64,000 nucleotides of DNA from Macrostomum hystrix (GCA_950097015.1 CATNEN010000035.1:753501-817500), one strand, 5' to 3'; shown: positions 47,252 to 61,713, counted from the stretch's first letter. A program made the numbers and translations. Notes: generated by a model not told the origin, from the letters alone.

Positions 47252-48421
47252 TCAGGTGAAGTCAATACCAAAGATCATCTTGTCCTTACGAATGCTGCCA
47301 ATATCTGCCTGAGAATCAAAGTGCAGTCTCTGATTCTCGAAGCCGTAGTGCAGAAAGCCGTGGTGCGTGTAGGAGTTCTTTCCAATCACGCTGACATCAT
47401 TCTGCCAGCCGATCTTGTCCAGCATGGCGCAGGCCTCGCGGGCATTTTTGGCAAGACCGCCTGGTTGGCTGCACTTTCCGCGAAAGTTCGGAATCCGAAT
47501 CGGGTCAATCTGCGGCATGAACATGTACGGATCCGCAACCGAGCAGCGACAGCTCGCCTCTGAGAGGCTGCATGGCGGCGACTTGACAAACTCGTTGTAG
47601 ACATTCTGCAGGAAGAACGGCCCAGTAGACTCCATCACGTTTGGCGAGTGATGCGCGTATCTTGGCAACGCGTTGACAACAAACTCCATGAAGCGGTGGC
47701 CGGGCGAGCTGAGCATGATGGCGTTCATCACACTGCTGTCGATGCCCCAGTAGAGTCTGGTTATCTCGTAGCGCTCCTGGCTGAGGTAACACAGCTCCGC
47801 GGTACTGTTAAGTATTGGTGTGAGGTCCTTCAGTCGCAGCATGTCCATATCGGCATAGACACCTCCATAGTGATGCAGCAGCATGTAGCGAATGGCGTCA
47901 GCACGGTTCAGGTGCACCTTGTAGCCCTTAAACATGGCCAGCAGGTGCGGATAGTGCTTGGCAACGAATTCCACCGACTTGGCATCCGTCCAATAGTAGT
48001 AGCTTAATGGCGGGCTGTGGCTGATCCAGCTCTTTACAAATGGCACGTACGTAGAAGGGATTGTATTGCTGATCCAAGTCTGATGCAGAATATACGGTAT
48101 GCGGGCGGTGTCCAATTTCGAGCTCGATTCGGGCAAGACTCTCGCCGATTTTGTTGGCACGGGCCTGGAAATCAGTTTGGTTGAACCACCTTTAGTTAAA
48201 GCCGGCCTCACTTGAATTCCAGCAGACGCAGATGTGGTTACTTCAACAGCGCTGAGACGGGAGAAAGTCCTCAGAACAATTTTTGCCACCGCGTGAGCCA
48301 TGACCGAGTCGATGCCGGCTTCTGTCTCGCTGGGGCGATGCAAGATGCCGAATAGCCACGCGAAGCACAGCAGTGTGAGTATGAGGACCAGCAGTAGCAG
48401 TCTGGACAGTCTGAGTCGCAT
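47252..48421 (-). CDS. GT32-type sugar-binding-domain glycosyltransferase (DXD), type II membrane protein
   Basis: An intact single-exon ORF of 389 residues from the ATG at 48421. Residues 5-27 form one hydrophobic segment after RLRLSR, giving a type II Golgi-style topology. A stem rich in Ser/Thr/Pro runs to about residue 105. The catalytic domain starts at IPYILHQTW (108-116) and holds LNRADAIRYMLLHHYGGVYA followed by DMD at 191-193, the DXD metal/nucleotide-sugar motif. Downstream are STGP (acceptor-region motif of the family) and clustered cysteines. This is the Gly_transf_sug pattern of family GT32, which includes alpha-mannosyl and alpha-1,4-galactosyl/GlcNAc transferases. The donor and acceptor sugars cannot be told. 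Confidence 0.88.
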   Translation of the reverse strand: MRLRLSRLLLLVLILTLLCFAWLFGILHRPSETEAGIDSVMAHAVAKIVLRTFSRLSAVEVTTSASAGIQVRPALTKGGSTKLISRPVPTKSARVLPESSSKLDTARIPYILHQTWISNTIPSTYVPFVKSWISHSPPLSYYYWTDAKSVEFVAKHYPHLLAMFKGYKVHLNRADAIRYMLLHHYGGVYADMDMLRLKDLTPILNSTAELCYLSQERYEITRLYWGIDSSVMNAIMLSSPGHRFMEFVVNALPRYAHHSPNVMESTGPFFLQNVYNEFVKSPPCSLSEASCRCSVADPYMFMPQIDPIRIPNFRGKCSQPGGLAKNAREACAMLDKIGWQNDVSVIGKNSYTHHGFLHYGFENQRLHFDSQADIGSIRKDKMIFGIDFT

Positions 48422-48589
48422 GCTTGATCCTGCTTTTGCATATAGGTGTCTTGCACAGATTTATAAATAAGCAGAGCAAGATTCGTACTTAGATGAAAAT
48501 CGCCAGGGCTCCAGATTGTCAGTAGTGACTGATTGAGTACCTGCATGAAAATTGTGCTAAAATATTTTACATAAAAAATATCACATTGA

Positions 48590-49200
48590 CGAATGATATA
48601 GCCGTTTATCACTGGCATTGTATACTTTTGGACCACAGACAGTTGGGGCGTGCAACAATCAGTCTCACGGAGCGGATATAGCCAGCGGTCTCGCGGGGCG
48701 TGCAGCAATCGATTATTTTGTCGATTGGTGCACGCCCGAAATGTCTATGGTCCAAAAGTAGACCGCCTGACTTAGGGCGTGAAATATAACTGTGGCTTCA
48801 GACCCCGCATAGTGTGGGCGAAATAATCCGAGCTGGCGGGGTTCGGGACATAGACAGTAAAGGCGTGCAACAATCAGGCTTCATTGGTGGCTGGGAAAAA
48901 ACCCCTCCAAAAGTGTACAATGGTTTGGACACTCGGCATAATAGATAATCTATGTAAGAATATATACCGCCTATTGGGGGTATCAATTGGGGGGTCATAG
49001 ACATTGATGCCCGAAATAGCCGGTATATATTTTCATTGAGCAACGCTGGGATTCCCAGCGGTTCTGTTTGCACCATAGACATTCCACCGGTATTTAATGG
49101 CGGGAATCCCAGCGTTGCTCAATGAAAATACACACTTAAAGTTTGAAATACAAGAATCCCAAGGGAATTCCCCATAGACATAGTTTAACGATGTTCATTA
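48590..49200. repeat. Nested inverted-repeat region with CATAGAC words
   Basis: A 27 bp perfect hairpin arm pair lies at 49030-49056 and 49102-49128. A second inverted pair (ttttggacca near 48630 and tggtccaaaa near 48711) brackets repeated gcgtgcaacaatca/gtgcacgccc sequence. The word CATAGAC or its complement occurs at several junctions. It looks like clustered foldback or MITE-type elements. No ORF. Confidence 0.6.
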
Positions 49201-49209
49201 AAACCCTTG

Positions 49210-50180
49210 CTCAGCGTTGTTCAATGGCCAGGCCAATCAAATACGAATCATACGATGGCCAATGGACCGAGCCGAGTGGCATTTAGATAATCCTTACTTG
49301 AAATGGTTTCAGAAAATTGTTTTAGACAGACAGTCCCTTAGTCCCTTAGTAAGTAACCACAATTTTAGACATAAGCCTCACTTCTAGACCATGAAACAAA
49401 TTTAAATCAAGTTAGCTATCTTATGTTTCATAAGTAACATATTTTTATAAAAAATAACACTGTATCTTACACTTGACAACAGACTCAACAATAGTAGAAA
49501 CCAGAGGAGAATTGCTTTTAGACAAAAAATCTAAAGACTACTCACTTGATAAAATTGTCGTGCCTTGAGAGTTGGCTCAATAAGTCCATCATGAGTAGAT
49601 TGGTCCGTTAGGTCTATTAACAAGATTTTGCATTATTCCATTTGCCACTGGTCTTTGCAAGCTAAATCCTCTACCAGACTTGGCTGCAGATTTCTGCGAC
49701 AGGGAATACTGCAGTTAGCGGCCAATTTCTGCAGATGGTCGGCCGGCCCTCTTTCGCCTGTTAAACCCACTATGTGCCCTTTGTCTACCCCCTATACATT
49801 CCGTCCCTCTGAAGGGTATAGAAAATTGCCTTCCCCGCGCTGCCAATGTACACACATGCTGGCCTCCCCATTAGTGGATGAAATGTACAGTAACGATTTT
49901 TTTCTCTCTGACACACGGGAGAGAGAGACGGGACAGAGAGACACGTCAGTGGAAAGAAACACAACTAAGTGTGCTAGTGTTGACGTGTGATTTTTAAGCG
50001 GCCGCAGCTGTACAGTTTAATAATTTCTGTTTGGTAAGCGCTGAATTTCTCTCCCTCCCCTCTCCTTCTCTCTGTCTCACATTCCTGCTCAAAATCATGG
50101 CCGTCAAGTTAGGAGCCTCAAAACACCCAGACTTGAGTTGAGACTTAGCGACGCATGTACCCACAGCAACAGCCTCACTT
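49210..50180. other. Spacer, no recognised gene
   Basis: Short ORFs only, without family features. Confidence 0.4.
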
Positions 50181-50186
50181 GAGTGA

Positions 50187-50450
50187 CACTGACAGTACAC
50201 ACACTGACAGTACACACCTGACAGCACACACCTGACAGCACACACCTGACAGCACACACCTGACAGAACACACCTGACAGTACACACCTGACAGCACACA
50301 CCTGACCGCACACACCTGACAGCACACACCTGACAGTACACACCTGACAGCACACACCTGACAGTACACACCTGACAGCACACACCTGACAGCACACACA
50401 TGACAGCACACACATGACAGCACACACCTTACAGCACACACCTGACAGCT
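50187..50450. repeat. 14 bp minisatellite, about 19 copies
   Basis: The unit is cacacctgacagca, with t and g variants. The minus strand reads as Cys/Val-rich peptide in all frames, which is a by-product. Confidence 0.92.
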
Positions 50451-52110
50451 TCAGCTGGAATTATCAGTGAATTTGAGTCAGCAATCGGTGTTACCTAGAG
50501 TTATAGGTGTCAATCATGGGTGTCAGTAAATACCCGATGCTGTGAATGTTTATATAGTAAGTAACCTGAAAGTATTGTAAATATGACAGGCCTCCTGATT
50601 AAAACATTTAAATATTCGCCTGAATTGTCTTAGGTAAATGCATCACAAAATATTATAATGTAATCAAATTCGTGCGCAAAATTGTTTTAATCCGCAAAAT
50701 ATCACGAAATATCATGCTAAATTCAAATTCGTGCCAAAATAATATTTAATATTACTATGTTTGTTTTAATGCACAAAATATTATTTAATATTCACTTGTC
50801 ATAAACTTGAATCAGCAAACCACTATCAATAGGCGAGAATTCCGAAGGGAGAAACCAAACACATTTTCTGACCCTGTCAGCCTTCTCTCACCTTATAATC
50901 TTGTGAACAAGGAATTATTGAACCATTGAATTGTATGCAGATAGTTCGAGAGTTAGTTATTTAGCGGTGACCCTCTAAGTCATTGGAAGCCCAGCAAGAC
51001 TGGATTTAAAAAAACCAGGACTTAGTGCCTTGTAATGAACCGCTCGAGTCGAGTGAGAATTAAACTGCTAAGAACTGGGACTTAGCAAGGAGAAAAGGTA
51101 CCACAGTATTATCCGCTAACTTACGAGTAGAAGTTGGTTGAATCAACCCGCTACGCCTACTGCGTGAGAGAAGCAATAAACATAGCAGTTTATTGAACAA
51201 CATCCCACAGGGAGAATAAATCCTGTAATTAGATATTACAGTGTACAATAATCCTCAGACGATCGATAACAATTAGGATAATAAAAGTCAAAACAACTTT
51301 GGTAGTATTGAATGATAATCACACGAAGGGAGATAAGTTAGAACCGCAACAACTTTGAGATTATAAACTCGATGAGATTATAGCATATAATATTGATAAT
51401 ATTGATATACAAATTTCTCGCTTTGGGGATATCGACAGCTTGGGGGAAGTCGGCTGAATGGGTAAATTTGCAACATTTTCTATCTGAGGGATAATTTACC
51501 AGTTTTGGGGGAGTTGACCAACTATTGAGAGCTATTATTGGGTAGTTTGTTAACAATGGGATTTTCTGATTGAGACGTTTAGCTTAGGTATAACCAACTG
51601 GGTTGTTGCTAAAGTAAGTGGCTGAAAAATGCGCGCCAAACTGAAGAAACAAGGATCAATTAAAAAGAATTGAACTATTGAAAATGCATACAACTACGAG
51701 CTAATTTAAGCTTACTTAAAGCTATTTTCTGAATGTCATGTCAGTTCACCTCTGACTGTAAGGTACCCAGTACCCATTTGAAACGATCAGTTATAGTCAA
51801 GCGACTACTATTAGTAGCGTGTGCAACGAATAGTTTTTTACTACTTGGCTTTATACTAGGAAAACTTCATGAGTCACTTTTTACAACGCAAAATAGTTTT
51901 CAACACGAGCAAAACTTAAAGTAAAAATGTTTACCTGAAAAACATTATTTGTAAGCTTTTTAAAATAATCTGGTTAAAAAACTAATTTCGTAGTTCTAGT
52001 TAATCTTCTAGTGAAAAGTCTTCTGAAATAGCTTTTCGGATTTATAATGTCCTAGAAAAAATGAACATGTGTTAATTATTCCTCCACACTTACATAACTT
52101 ACATACTTAC
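50451..52110. other. AT-rich spacer
   Basis: No gene, RNA or array is recognised. Confidence 0.4.
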
Positions 52111-52148
52111 ATAACCTATGGCGGAGCCTCAGATCACAGCCAATTCAT

Positions 52149-52469
52149 TTGTCCGAAGTCTTGTGGCAGTGGGACAACGCACGACCTCATGTGGCCCAGC
52201 CTGTGCAGCAGTACATGGAGACTCGTGGAGTTCAACTGCTTTTTCAGAGTCCCTACAGCCCTGATTTCAATTTATGCGACCGTTTTTTCTTCAATTGGCT
52301 GAAATCTGACTTCTCGAAGCGGGAGTTCAGCAGCCACGATGAGGTCCGCGAGGCCGCGTTGCAGTGGGCGAGGGGTCTGGATGCAAACTGCTTGAAACGC
52401 GAGGTTCTACGGCTCGTGGAGCACTGCCAAGCTGTGATTGACTTCAGGGGAAATTACATTACTGATTAG
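52149..52469 (+). mobile_element. mariner transposase, C-terminal fragment
   Basis: 106 residues matching the second half of a mariner catalytic domain: WDNARPH with the second aspartate, then 34 residues to the third in SPYSPDFNLCD, the DD34D spacing. The N-terminal HTH and first aspartate are absent and terminal repeats were not found, so this is a dead remnant. Confidence 0.85.
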
Positions 52470-52479
52470 TAAAGTTTCA

Positions 52480-53470
52480 CTGTTCTGCGCGTTTTTATAA
52501 TTAACCTTTTGTAGTTTTCTCATGACTTTCCGGACACCCGGAATATACAATTACATGTCCCTATAATCCCTATCATCTCATTTTAATGCTCGAGTTCGAA
52601 GTTGTCTATGGTATTTTGACAGACTAAGCCACTCCTATTTAATCTGCTCAACATTGCATGTACACAGCATGTACACAGCATGTACACAGTGACTGATTGG
52701 AGTTTTCTCAATCGAAACCCCTTTTGTCTACACTAGGAGACAAGCGATTGAATGGCAATTAGCGAAAAATAAAAATTTCTAAAACAAATTTAAGACCCAA
52801 AACTTAGCTTTCACAAAATTTCTGCTGCTTGCTTTTTCATAGGTTAAGCCTGAATACTGGTCTGCTTTGCGATAAAATAGCATGCAGGAGAAATGCGAGA
52901 TATAAACCAGAATGAACTGGTTTTAGAGATAATAAGTCTGGGTGCCGAACTGCGGAGCACAATGCTCTGCTATACAGGCTAATGCAGGAGTGAGAAATGA
53001 GAGCTGCGGGCCGGCTCAGGTTTAAGGCCGGGGTAAGCGGCTTGACCGTTGCTATGACAACGGAGGGAGAGGTAAGAAAATTCCTGGCGTGCATGCGGGT
53101 TAGCCCACTCGTCATTCTCTTCTTTCGCTTTATCTCTCTATCTCCCTCTCTCTCTCTCTTGCAGTTAAGCGCTGCGTTGCAAATGCACAGCAAATGCGAT
53201 GATTCACCCACGGAGTTCATTTCAATTCTTCTGGTAGAAAAAACGCAGGTTTTTCGCGGCCTGTCTGCTCCAGTGTGGCGGCAGTTACCTGTGAGTTAGC
53301 AGATCCACCCTCCGCCCCAAGTTTTTATTGAGCGGGTCACGGGTTCAGCAAAAATGTGCGGAGGCGAAAAGGTGGGCTTGGTGGGTTGAGAGATTTTTTA
53401 GGTGGGACCGCCAAGTGGGGTTGAGGCCTTGACAACCATTGGCCATATTCTAAAGACTCACCCACAGATG
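52480..53470. other. Distal upstream region of alpha-tubulin
   Basis: No coding gene is supported. It contains an imperfect X-box palindrome, GTTGCTATGACAAC, at 53048-53061 and a pyrimidine tract ending in CTTGCAG near 53163. Confidence 0.35.
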
Positions 53471-53501
53471 CGCAGCCCCCGCCGTTGCTGGCACGCACCC
53501 G

Positions 53502-53514
53502 GTTGCCTAGCAGC
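53502..53514. promoter_or_regulatory. RFX X-box-like site upstream of alpha-tubulin
   Basis: GTTGCCTAGCAGC differs from the X-box consensus (GTNRCC-N-RGYAAC) at one base. It lies about 300 bp upstream of the TATA box. Confidence 0.4.
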
Positions 53515-53782
53515 CAGTGATGTGGAGGCGAGGCGACGGTAGAGAAAATGAGAGCCTTAGAACCTGCAGAATTGAGGTGGGCATTTACCCCTTGTCATTG
53601 CTTCCAGCCTCTTCGCCTCATCTCACCGCTCAGCAGGCCCGAGACCCACCATGCCTGGCCCTGGCAACTGTAACTTGCGCCCCTGGTTACGCAGCTAAGA
53701 CACCTGGGCGGCCCAATGAAACTGCATAGCAGCGCGCCGCCCCTGCCCCACACCTCCCCTCCGCCCCTGAATTCGTGGCCCC

Positions 53783-53789
53783 ATAAATA
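53783..53789 (+). promoter_or_regulatory. TATA box of alpha-tubulin
   Basis: ATAAATA lies in a GC-rich context, 130 bp before the ATG. Transcription would start near 53815, giving a 5' UTR of about 100 bp. Confidence 0.65.
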
Positions 53790-53918
53790 GAGAGCGCGGG
53801 CTCGCTGCGGTCCCCTCTTTATCGACATAGCCAGTGTCTCGATAGACATCTGCTTGTGCCCTCAAAGCAACTCTAACGCTCTCCAGTTTCCCGCTCCTTC
53901 TAATCTCCAAGCTTCAAC

Positions 53919-55383
<1,465 letters not shown>

Positions 55384-55571
55384 ACGACAGGAATCTGCTG
55401 AATAATGCTGACTCTTATTTGATCGATCCAAAGCAAAAGACAGATTGTAAAATCCTCTTTCGAAAAGAGATATACAAACATAGCATGATACTGTTAGTAG
55501 TGATCAACACCAACTAAGCTGAAATTCGATGGTTTAACAACGGTCAACACTTGGCCTTGACTTGAAATAAA

Positions 55572-56801
55572 ACCAAAAATGACCACATAACAATTTTAAC
55601 ACCTTTCAAAAAGATAAAATATTTTAAACGTTATGCAGTTAGTTGGCTTTTTGTTTTCCTCTTACGACATACCGAGTCACCGACGTAAAACAACAGTTTG
55701 TAGTTATGCGGAAAAGTAGTTAAGTTGCAATTATGACTCGTAGATAATTATCATCGCAGAGAAACTGAATACTCGACTTCAAACAACTAAGCAACGTAAA
55801 TAACAGCAGAGAATATTGTATGCGTAGCGTTTGCGCAATCTATTTGTAAGAAACAATTTTGGGTCTTACGATCGAAGCTTTTATTACTACTCACTTTAGT
55901 AGGCCGTACGAGCGCATTGCGTATCCGCTGTGAACGCCTTAAAACTCGACAGAATGTTCTTGCAGAACAGACGCTTGATATGAACAGTCATTAAAATGGT
56001 CAAAACCTCCTTTTATATGATTTGACTTCTACCACTCCAGTCACCAACACCTGTTCCTCTACCACTTCAGCCACCAGCAGTAACAGTTACTATCAAGTTA
56101 AGCGATTCGAAAAAATGTAAGACTATGTACATGTAGAAGCAAATAATTTTCAATCAATTAAAGGAACAGGACAGCAAAAACATATCCTATCTAAGCACAA
56201 TGCGTGTCTGAAAATTTTATTTTTTTATATGTGAGTTATGACAAAACACAATTCGATCAACTTAAGAAGCCCATTTAATCGAAAACTTCAATGAATGCTT
56301 AAGTTTTAGTCGTAATATTTTCTGAAACGCAGCATTACTACTGACAAAGACAGTGAGTAGCACGTAGGGAGCTATAATGACCTGGAAACATTTCATTAAA
56401 AAGCCTAAAAAACGTCTTGAACTTGGAGAAGAATTTAAGCACTAAAAACTAATTTCTCACACAAAATCATACTACTGGGAGGACTAAAAAAGATGGTCTC
56501 GCATATGGTGCGAATAAAGTAAAACACCAAGCAGAAAGCAATTTAAAATCTTAGACATCGCACTCAAATCTCACTCATTAGCACGCAGAAGATAGGCAAA
56601 AATAAACTTTCAATTTTCCCATACGAGTTAGAAGGAATAGCTTGTAAATTGAATCTAAGATCTCTAAATAATCCCTCAAAATCCTAGATTTGAAGATAGG
56701 ACCATGAAAATGCATTTCAACAGTGTTTTACTAACTTGAATTTTAAACAAGTTTAGAACAGCAATTTAGAAGTCAATAATAACAGGAGAGCTGATTGGCA
56801 A
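55572..56801. other. Spacer between convergent alpha-tubulin and MRPS17
   Basis: AT-rich; no gene, RNA or array recognised beyond presumed 3' UTRs. Confidence 0.45.
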
Positions 56802-57356
56802 TCAGTTCAATTGCAGCTGAGCATCATTAGAATTGTGCCGCAGCTGCTGGTTCCAGGCCTCCAGCTCTGGCAGGCGATATTTGCCCGCATAGCAGGCTAG
56901 CCCAGTCACGGGGTCCGTGATGCAGCCCTCCGAGAAGACCACCTTGATGAGTCTGTAGATACAGTTGAAATCCATAGGCTGTGGCGTTCGCTCGATTAGC
57001 ACAAGATCGCCAGGCTTAGCAGCGATGCGACCTGCATAGGCCAGGTAAGTCGCCGATTGATAATAATAGCGCAGAATGAATCTATTCAAACAGAGCTTCT
57101 TCACTTCGACCCGAACCAGGCTGGGCTGGTGATTCGAGTCGGCGCTGTGAAATTCGCCATCGTATTTGCCGTAGGGCTTCACCTGGCCCAGGGCCAGCTG
57201 GAATGGCGGCGTCGGCTGAAGGCCGCGACGCTCCGCAGCCTTCAGGCCAACTGTGGTGACCTCCGGCTTGTGATAAGGAAAGTATTCATTGATGTAGGCC
57301 TTCAGATAGCGCTGAACATTTGGCCTGCGATGACGGAGAAAATAGGCTGTGGACAT
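56802..57356 (-). CDS. MRPS17: Small-subunit mitochondrial ribosomal protein uS17m
   Basis: Single-exon ORF of 184 residues from the ATG at 57356. Residues of about 80-162 match the uS17 OB-fold core of MRPS17: VRVEVKKL, an RYYYQSATYLAY strand pair, KPGDLVLIERTP, and the mitochondrial-type ending ITDPVTGLACYAGKYRLPE. The protein contacts the rRNA of the small mitoribosomal subunit. An extension of about 55 residues precedes the first strand (LGQVKPYGKYDG). A basic start (FLRHRRPNVQR) could act as a mitochondrial presequence. It is longer than the roughly 130-residue vertebrate protein. Confidence 0.87.
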   Translation of the reverse strand: MSTAYFLRHRRPNVQRYLKAYINEYFPYHKPEVTTVGLKAAERRGLQPTPPFQLALGQVKPYGKYDGEFHSADSNHQPSLVRVEVKKLCLNRFILRYYYQSATYLAYAGRIAAKPGDLVLIERTPQPMDFNCIYRLIKVVFSEGCITDPVTGLACYAGKYRLPELEAWNQQLRHNSNDAQLQLN

Positions 57357-57369
57357 GGCTATTGACTGA

Positions 57370-57794
57370 GGCTTCTGGCTTGCTGTGGGTGGAACAGTCA
57401 GAAAATTGAAGTTTTTCTGAGTGAGTGAGTAGTATTCAGATGCTACTCATTGTTAAGCTTATTTCAATGCCAAGTTTACACCCTTTTTGCTATAATGAAG
57501 GAAAAATACATTGTTACTATAATCTTCAAAGTACACATTTATATTCAGTTAATGGATTTAACACAAGTCAACAAACTAAAAATAAGCAGTTATTATGATA
57601 ACAATTAGATAGTGATCCCACCATATATTTTAATTTCCAATATGGCTAAAGGCACTGGCATACTCATATTAATTATGTTATTTATGTACATGTGACAGTC
57701 AAAGTAAATACTTCAATGGACTGTAATGGACTAAAACAGACTGTAACAGAACACTAAATAATGAATATTAAACAGTAGTATAGATACTCTAGAT
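57370..57794. other. Upstream region of MRPS17
   Basis: AT-rich, no recognised feature other than the target duplication at its end. Confidence 0.35.
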
Positions 57795-58950
<1,156 letters not shown>

Positions 58951-58959
58951 CTCTAGATA

Positions 58960-59340
58960 AGTAAGAATAACTATTTAGAATAAATTAGCCAGGCACAACA
59001 ATTTGTCTTTAAACTAAACAATCAACTGAAAGCTCAATACTTCCTATCTGAATCTGAAATTACTAAATAAATTTTTCTATATCATACCAAGTTACCAAGT
59101 CATACGAAACAATTATACTACAGATTGTTTGCTTATTAATCCTAGAAATAAATATATACATTGTTTACAACTGTAGACAATTAGATAAAAATGCAATTAG
59201 GGTATTTAAATTTTTATCATGTTTCACAAGTAACATATATATCAAAATAGGTTGTATATATATATGATGTGATCGTACATGAGTAACAAATGCCCAATGA
59301 CGGTCAAGCAAAGTAAGTTGCAAAAATCAATTGACCAAAG
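58960..59340. other. AT-rich spacer
   Basis: No feature recognised. Confidence 0.35.
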
Positions 59341-59482
59341 GAAAAAATCAAAGAGAGGCACAAGGGACAAAGAGAGAAAGAAGATAGCACAGAGAAGAGA
59401 AAGAACAATTGAGAAAAATAAGAGAGAAAAGGACAGAGAAAAAGAGAAAAAGAGAAGAAGAAAAGAGAAGACAAGGATGTGA
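59340..59482. repeat. Purine-rich low-complexity tract
   Basis: An almost pure A/G run on the plus strand. The apparent Lys/Arg/Glu-rich ORF is compositional. Confidence 0.6.
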
Positions 59483-59539
59483 AAATTTGGATAAAGAAAT
59501 TAGTTTGACACTTGTAAGTTTAAAATAAAGCAATGAAAC

Positions 59540-59706
59540 AAATTAAGTTGCAGAGCAGGAAAAATATGTTGCTGTAAAGGGAAAACTAAGTTGCAGATGA
59601 GAGAAAACTGAGTTGTAGTTAAAGGAAAACTGAGCTTTATATGAGAGAAAAATGAGTTGCAGTTAAGAGAAAACTGAGTTGCAATTAAAGGAAAACTGAG
59701 TTGCAG
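59540..59706. repeat. Imperfect repeat of about 22 bp, 7 copies
   Basis: Units like gaaaactgagttgcagttaa plus ag, with small length changes. Confidence 0.75.
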
Positions 59707-59714
59707 ATTCAAGA

Positions 59715-60870
59715 ATCATCTGTGCTCTTTGAAGCAGGGCAAAACTAACTGCACTTCAGTTCTCTTTTCACAATTTATTGTTTTATTATAGATCTAATTA
59801 CAACTAAATTTGACAAAATACTCTAATTTTCACATCCTTTTTCTGCATTCTTCTTCTTTTCAACTCTCTCTGTTTTTTTAATACTATCTTAGTTATTTAT
59901 CTACCATTTTTCTTATATAGGCCCTACTCACTGTTTTTCTTTTACTTATTTTCTACTCTATGATTTTCTTCTCCTATACTCTCTGACTTTCATTCTATTC
60001 TATTCTTTCTGTTTTTCTTCCTTTCTACTCTACATATGTTTTAGCTATTTTCTTTTTTCTTAGGCCTAGTTTTTTTCTGTCTTTTCTACTTTCTGTTTTT
60101 CTTCTCATTCTCTTCTAGGGTCTACTCTATGATTTTTACCAAGTATCGCAAATCATAACACTTGCAATGAAAAGTGTATTTAATCCTTTAAAACTAATTC
60201 GCTTCAATGTATGTTGCACTTTTTGGTTCAAAACTAAATTGCATGGCTGGCTAAGATTACATAGGTTGCACATGTATGATTGTAAATAGTGATTTTTGCA
60301 TTTTAAGAATAGGGCATGATTACTTATATATTGACTAAATTTATAGATCTAAAAAAACAAGTGGACATATTATGTCAAAGGGATGCTACAACTATGTATT
60401 AGTTTTTAACTATATAGGGCATATTAGTGGACATTAGACAATATGTAGGCCTACATAATTAGGCCCTATTTAGTGATGTAGATAGGCCTAGCTTAATGTG
60501 CATTGCAAGATTCAATAAAATATAGCATAAATTGTACAATTAAATATAATAGGCCTACATTAAATATCAATAAACAAGGCCTAGGCCTATTTAAGTCTAA
60601 TCTCATAGGCCTAAAGCTAAACATAAAGCCATTCAGCCCTAGAGCCTATTTGAATGTTAAAACTCTTATTAGCAAATAGCAATCAATTATCAAGCAAACT
60701 AGCTACTACCAATTTTTTATTAACTTATATGGGATTGCTCACAGACGAGTTTGTATGAAGTATCTTTTAAAGACAAGTTAACAGTAGGCCTAGACAAGTT
60801 GACGGCAGACAAAAAGACGAGAAACCCTTGCCATACACTTATGGCCTTGAGGGTCAACGACGTTAGCGAC
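59715..60870. other. Spacer with pyrimidine-rich stretch
   Basis: 59.85-60.12 kb is T/C-rich low-complexity sequence. The rest shows many taggcct words but no gene. Confidence 0.4.
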
Positions 60871-60879
60871 ATTTTACCG

Positions 60880-61118
60880 CACTGTTTTAACATGTTAAAA
60901 ATACCGCACTGTTTAACAAACCTTATAATGCGGCGGACAATGCGGAATTTACCGCACTGTTTAAATAACCTCATTTCAGGCTCGGACTATGGCGGTGGAC
61001 TATGCGGAATTTACTGCACTGCTTAAATAACCTCATTTCAGGCTTGGACTATATGCAGTGGACTATGCGGAATTTACCGCACTGTTTAAATAACCTCATT
61101 TCAGGCTTGGACTATGCG
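60880..61118. repeat. Tandem repeat of about 67 bp, 3-4 copies
   Basis: Units contain gcggaatttaccgcactgtt plus taaataacctcatttcaggc plus ttggactatg, with substitutions and short indels. The first unit is partial. Confidence 0.82.
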
Positions 61119-61129
61119 TAGGAGTGTCC

Positions 61130-61626
61130 GGTTTAACAGTGATTGATATATTTTAGCTTCGAATATAAAGTCGGGTATTTTGTCTTGTTGCATTGCGCAC
61201 GTCGTTAACGACAAAAACGTCCACAGCGAAAAATCTTCCAGAGCAAAAACAGTAAGTTAATAGTAACTGGATGCTGACGCAAGCCATATTACGTTACAAA
61301 AATCTATGAAATCAATCAAGCCAGACTGAATTGCAAATGACGGAGCGACATTGAATGCAATGTCGCTCCCTCCATTCAAATTCCTGTGTGAAACTTGACA
61401 GAGTTATGTGAAATAATGTTTTTGAAAGGTACTGTGGTTTGATTATTTTATGCTACGTGTTTTATGGTACAGTCGTTTTACTGCAATAGGCCTATTCTTA
61501 GAAAATTGTTCGTCTGAAATCAGGTGCTGGATTTATTTACCGCTATGTTAATACTTACGCACTCAGTACTTACGACACCCAATCTAGTTAAGCAGCACCA
61601 TTGTAACCTACATTTACGATTTACGA
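61130..61626. other. Spacer before the Hsp70 fragment
   Basis: No feature recognised and no clear heat-shock elements seen. Confidence 0.35.
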
Positions 61627-61713
61627 ATGTCTAAAACTCCAGCAGTCGGTGTTGATCTAGACACGACCTACTCGTGCGTTGGCGTTTTTCAGCGAGGCAA
61701 AGTTGACATTTAA
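61627..61713 (+). pseudogene. Hsp70 N-terminal fragment
   Basis: 28 codons starting [20 protein letters not shown] reproduce the start of cytosolic Hsp70 chaperones, then a TAA stops it after GKVDI. In the family the ATP-binding loop reads DLGTTYS; here the glycine is aspartate. No splice donor follows at a useful place and no more Hsp70 sequence is found downstream. It is best read as a truncated pseudogene or retrocopy end. It is too short to be found by ordinary ORF length cut-offs. Confidence 0.75.

Noticed and set aside
49994-50441. Cys/Val-rich ORFs in three minus-strand frames
   Set aside because: All frames of a 14 bp repeat are open, so openness carries no coding signal.
53000-53300. 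Possible exons with GAG|GTAAGA donor and CTTGCAG acceptor upstream of alpha-tubulin
   Set aside because: The encoded peptides have no family likeness, and the tubulin gene already has its own TATA-linked 5' end.
59279-59482. Lys/Arg/Glu-rich 67-codon ORF
   Set aside because: A pure purine tract always yields this composition; no motif or splice context.
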